NCBI GenBank assembly: GCA_030539395.1
Contig: JAUNSC010000025.1
Coordinates: 1-51,971, forward strand
DNA length: 51,971 nt
Reading direction: 5' to 3'
Source: Eubacteriales bacterium
GTDB lineage: Bacteria > Bacillota > Clostridia > Lachnospirales > Lachnospiraceae
Shown here piece after piece: positions 49,218 through 51,971 of the stretch. Numbering within the stretch: position 1 is the first letter of the stretch; each line of letters starts with the position of its first letter. Under the pieces are notes generated by a model. The model was not told the DNA's origin and searched no databases. It saw nothing but the letters and a program-made list of their open reading frames with translations. Made by a program: the position numbers and the translations under genes.

Positions 49218-49922
49218 ATGAAGAATAAAATACTGTTGATTGATGATGAGAAAGATATTGTGGATCTGATTGCAGAAGCGTTACAGCAGGACAGCTTTGA
49301 GTCCATTGAGAAAGCCTATACAGGTGCGGACGCAATCCGCATATGCAGGGAATACCAGCCGGATGTGATCGTTTTGGATGTGATGCTCCCGGATATGGAT
49401 GGCTTTGAGGTGTGTAAAGCCATCCGGGAATTTTCTATCTGCTCTATCTTGTTTCTATCCTCCAGGAGCGATGATGTGGACAAGATATTGGGGCTTTCCT
49501 GCGGCGGCGATGATTACATTACAAAGCCCTTTAGTCCGCGGGAAATCGTATACCGTATCAAGGCGCAGCTTCGCCGCCAGCAGTACACAAGTGTTCCTGC
49601 ACCGGAGGGCAAAGTTTTGCTGCAGGCCGGCTCGTTGGTGCTGGATAAAGAGAGCGGCCGCATTTATAAAGATAACCGGGAAATCGAACTGACAGGCCGT
49701 GAATTCCTGCTTTTATCCTACCTTATGGAAAATACAGATAAAATTATCAGTAAGGAAAGGCTGTATGAACAGGTCTGGGGCGAGTACAGCGCTATTTGCG
49801 ACAATACCATTATGGTGCATATCCGGCACCTGCGGGAAAAAATCGAAGATACGCCGTCCAAGCCAAGACAGCTCATCACAATAAAAGGCTTGGGATATAA
49901 GCTCAAAAAGAGGGTTGACTAA
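49218..49922 (+). CDS. OmpR/PhoB-family response regulator
   Basis: The protein has 234 residues. A REC domain (acidic DDEK near residue 8, phospho-Asp54 in VLDVMLPDMDG, Lys in YITKPFSPRE) is followed by a winged-helix DNA-binding domain (LTGREFLLLSYLMENTDK, then YSAICDNTIMVHIRHLREKI). ATG 49218 follows AGAGGG. Its stop directly touches the ATG of the kinase gene. All phosphorylation residues are present. Target genes are unknown. Confidence 0.95.
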   Translation: MKNKILLIDDEKDIVDLIAEALQQDSFESIEKAYTGADAIRICREYQPDVIVLDVMLPDMDGFEVCKAIREFSICSILFLSSRSDDVDKILGLSCGGDDYITKPFSPREIVYRIKAQLRRQQYTSVPAPEGKVLLQAGSLVLDKESGRIYKDNREIELTGREFLLLSYLMENTDKIISKERLYEQVWGEYSAICDNTIMVHIRHLREKIEDTPSKPRQLITIKGLGYKLKKRVD

Positions 49923-51335
49923 ATGAAGCAATCAGGACACCGTACCATATTTCATATTTACCTGCTCTTTTTTCTGTCATTGCTTGTGACAGTTGTGCTG
50001 GCAGGATATTTTTTCTTCCTGATGATTTCCGTTCAGACACCGGACGGCAAAAGCGTAAGGAGCGACTGGCCCAAAGTATTTACAGAGGATTTCAAAGATC
50101 AGATTATTTTCATAGATAACATTCCGCAGGTCAAGCAGTCCGGGCTTGAGCAGCTTCAGAAGCACAAGGTCGGCATTCAGATCATTGACAGCTCCGGAAA
50201 GGTGGTATTTGGTTATCAGGAGCCGGAGCAGTCCGATGAAGCGTATTCCGGTACGGAGCTTCTGCAGCTTGTTCTTGCCGGAAAATCAGCGGATGGAGAA
50301 ATGACTGTCTTTTCAGGTGTAGCCTTTGACACCGAAAAAGAATATGCTTATCTCTTATATTTTCCCGTGAATGTGTCCAAAGTTACCATGTATGTAAATG
50401 GGGAACGGTTTGCAGGCGGAAAAACTATCATGATACCGGTGCTGTTGGTACTGCTCCTGCTGGTACTGATTTCAGGAATCTTGTATGGATTTTTTACAAC
50501 AAAAGCAATGAAGCGCCTGACAACTGCTGTTCATGAGATTTCGGTCCGGGAGTATCTTCCTGTTCAGGAGCAGGGGGCATTCCATGATCTGTATGACAGC
50601 CTGAACACGCTGGATGCTGAAATCAGAGCCAGTGATCATCTGCGAGCGCAGACAGAAAAGACACGGGAGGAATGGATCGCAAACATTACCCACGATCTCA
50701 AGACGCCGCTCTCTCCAATTAGGGGATATGCTGAGATTTTGCAGGAAACAGATGGGGGCAGCCGGGAACGCCGCAGGCATTATGCTGAGGTGATGCTGAA
50801 AAATATCTCTTATATGGAAAAGCTGGTTGACGATCTGAAGCTGACCTATCAATTAGAAAACGGGATGCTCCCCATACACAGGGAGAATAAGAATATCGTC
50901 CGTTTTCTGAAAGAGCTGGTCATAGACATTTTGAATACTCCGGAATATGAAACACGCAACATCCATTTTGAAAGTGAAGATGAAACGGTGATGTTCCCGT
51001 TTGACCAGATGCTTTTTACCAGGGCGTTTCGGAATTTAATCATCAATGCCTTTGTGCATGGAGAGGAGCACACGGAAGTTACAGTAAGCATACTGGCGTC
51101 TCAAACTGCATTAAAAATCAAGGTTGCTGATAATGGAAGGGGCATGAATGAGGAAGCTGCCTGGCCTCTTTTTGACCGCTATTACCGTGGGACGAATACG
51201 GAACAAAAGCCAGAAGGAACCGGGCTGGGCCTTGCAATCGCTAAAGGAATTATCGACCTGCATGGTGGCATAATCTCTGTTTCCAGCATTCCGGATGTGG
51301 GTACTGCTTTTCAAATTGAATTTGTTATCAGTTAA
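49923..51335 (+). CDS. Membrane sensor histidine kinase
   Basis: The protein has 470 residues. TM1 lies at about 11-36, an extracellular sensor of ~130 residues follows, and TM2 at about 168-190. A HAMP-like linker leads to HisKA with His257 in NITHDLKTPLSPI. The HATPase carries FRNLIINAFVHGE (N box), DNGRGM and EGTGLGLAIAKG. Complete catalytic set. It partners the OmpR regulator encoded with zero spacing. The layout is like BaeS/VanS-type kinases, but no resistance genes follow it in the window. Confidence 0.94.
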   Translation: MKQSGHRTIFHIYLLFFLSLLVTVVLAGYFFFLMISVQTPDGKSVRSDWPKVFTEDFKDQIIFIDNIPQVKQSGLEQLQKHKVGIQIIDSSGKVVFGYQEPEQSDEAYSGTELLQLVLAGKSADGEMTVFSGVAFDTEKEYAYLLYFPVNVSKVTMYVNGERFAGGKTIMIPVLLVLLLLVLISGILYGFFTTKAMKRLTTAVHEISVREYLPVQEQGAFHDLYDSLNTLDAEIRASDHLRAQTEKTREEWIANITHDLKTPLSPIRGYAEILQETDGGSRERRRHYAEVMLKNISYMEKLVDDLKLTYQLENGMLPIHRENKNIVRFLKELVIDILNTPEYETRNIHFESEDETVMFPFDQMLFTRAFRNLIINAFVHGEEHTEVTVSILASQTALKIKVADNGRGMNEEAAWPLFDRYYRGTNTEQKPEGTGLGLAIAKGIIDLHGGIISVSSIPDVGTAFQIEFVIS

Positions 51336-51367
51336 GGTTAATTAAGGTTGCCTAAAAATTAGATTAA

Positions 51368-51414
51368 GGTTGGCACGCTATTCTGTTTTATATGATAGGT
51401 GCCAGCCTTTTTTT
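51368..51414 (+). terminator. Terminator after the two-component operon
   Basis: The stem GGTTGGCAC / GTGCCAGCC (51368-51376 with 51399-51407, one T-G pair) is followed by seven T. Confidence 0.85.
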
Positions 51415-51431
51415 AGTTTGGAGGTGAGAGG

Positions 51432-51536
51432 ATGAAAGGTAAGTGGAAAAAAGCGGTTTCTTATCTAATCACGATTGCGGTTACAATCTGTGTCTGTTTT
51501 GCGATTGTCGCATTTGTGTTACGCCCACAGATGTAG
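51432..51536 (+). CDS. 34-residue membrane peptide
   Basis: ATG 51432 with GGAGG at 51419-51423 and eight bases between. MKGKWKKAVSYLITIAVT, then ICVCFAIVAFVLRPQM: a basic start followed by one hydrophobic helix. It resembles the N-terminal anchor of a signal peptidase I cut by TAG 51534, but may be a genuine small membrane protein. It is followed by TnpV. Confidence 0.5.
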   Translation: MKGKWKKAVSYLITIAVTICVCFAIVAFVLRPQM

Positions 51537-51587
51537 GACGAATTTTGCGGACATTCAAAATAAAAAAGAATGTGGAGGTAACAGACA

Positions 51588-51962
51588 ATGGCAAAGACAA
51601 TTTTTGAGGAAATGGGCGGCAAATACGAAAGGCAAGGCGATTATTTAATACCGTGCGTAACTGTACCCGCCGAAGAAGAACAGCCGATAGGCATCTGGGG
51701 ACAGAGGCATTTGGATTATCTGAAGCATCACTGTAAAGTTACATACACCAATCTTCTTACAAGCGGCAGACTTAACGCTTACCTTGCCGACATCGACAGG
51801 CAGGCACAGGAACGCTTTGAGCGGCTCATAGAGAGCATGAAACAGGCACAGGGCATAACGGAACGCCTAAAGGAAGAAAACGCCTTAGAATGGACAGGGC
51901 AGCTTAATAACATAAAGGCTTGTGCGAGGGAGATTGTGGAAAAGGAAATTATTTTTGCATAA
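51588..51962 (+). CDS. TnpV-family transposon protein (Tn4451-like)
   Basis: The protein has 124 residues: TIFEEMGGKYERQGDYLIP, WGQRHLDYLKHHCKVTYTNL and LLTSGRLNAYLADIDRQAQE, the usual TnpV sequence of Tn4451/Tn4453-type mobilisable elements, with a C-terminal helical IVEKEIIFA end. Its role is undefined; it often lies beside the large resolvase and accessory genes of such elements. GGAGGTAA precedes ATG 51588. It suggests another mobile element begins at or beyond the right edge. Confidence 0.85.
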   Translation: MAKTIFEEMGGKYERQGDYLIPCVTVPAEEEQPIGIWGQRHLDYLKHHCKVTYTNLLTSGRLNAYLADIDRQAQERFERLIESMKQAQGITERLKEENALEWTGQLNNIKACAREIVEKEIIFA

Positions 51963-51971
51963 ACAGATGAT

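Noticed and set aside
45825-51335. A vancomycin-type resistance cluster (VanZ, VanY pieces, VanS/VanR-like pair)
   Set aside because: No VanH, VanA/B-type ligase or VanX is present, the VanY pieces are short 3' fragments, and the two-component pair is generic OmpR/kinase. Proximity alone does not support a resistance operon.
1-51971. tRNA, rRNA or origin of replication
   Set aside because: No cloverleaf with a TTCGAATC-like arm, rRNA stretch, DnaA-box cluster or replication initiator gene could be recognised by eye.

Overview
The window reads as accessory DNA of a low-to-mid GC Gram-positive gut Clostridium relative, most likely Lachnospiraceae. The grounds are strong AGGAGG-type ribosome sites, frequent TTG and GTG starts, A-rich Clostridia-like codon use, a sortase-type surface protein, and remnants of Tn1549/Tn916-like and Tn4451-like elements. 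No rRNA, tRNA, ribosomal protein or replication gene was seen.

Positions 1-13.1 kb are part of an integrative conjugative element (ICE) module, all on the + strand: a VirD4-type coupling ATPase, an S1-domain protein, a small conserved-looking protein, a lipoprotein, a 1507-residue thioester/Cna-B adhesin with a VPKTG sortase motif, an autoregulated-looking Fic protein, a membrane protein, a long structured leader RNA in front of a DUF3268 zinc-finger gene, a sigma factor and a small signal peptidase. The relaxase, VirB4 and integrase lie outside the window.

Positions 13.2-28 kb are a run of about twenty short, unrelated + strand genes of a stress, detoxification or acetyltransferase kind: SLOG, TIGR04076, two DUF3788 proteins, nitroreductase, PNPOx-like, hexapeptide acetyltransferase, HAD, GNATs, DUF3795, an IbrA/IbrB-like PAPS-reductase/ParB pair, MBL hydrolase, VOC, HD, methyltransferase and DUF1697. 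Only an XRE repressor at the left edge points the other way. From 22.7 to 26.1 kb the 3' end of the VOC gene recurs as five partial copies interleaved with single cargo genes. This is the most unusual structure in the window.

Positions 28-36.3 kb hold a GntR regulator divergent from a four-gene operon: a REC/HD-GYP/GGDEF protein, a solute-binding lipoprotein, a hybrid histidine kinase with two REC domains, and an HPt protein. Together they look like a ligand-gated phosphorelay that controls c-di-GMP.

Positions 36.3-49 kb are a patchwork of gene fragments and mobile-element debris: GyrI-like, pyrophosphatase fusion, CD1845-like, HTH, IS1182, Tn916-type sigma and DinB remnants. Mixed in are intact genes (WYL regulator, GNAT, YcaQ-like, VanZ), a complete IS1380-family element with a 5-bp target duplication, an AbiE toxin-antitoxin operon with a frameshifted toxin, and a HipB/HipA pair. 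Both toxin-antitoxin modules end at a copy of the same VanY carboxypeptidase 3' tail, which repeats the logic of the VOC-tail array. The right edge has a TetR regulator with a clear operator, an OmpR/sensor-kinase pair, a tiny membrane ORF and a TnpV gene.

All family names come from recognising motifs by eye; no database search was run.
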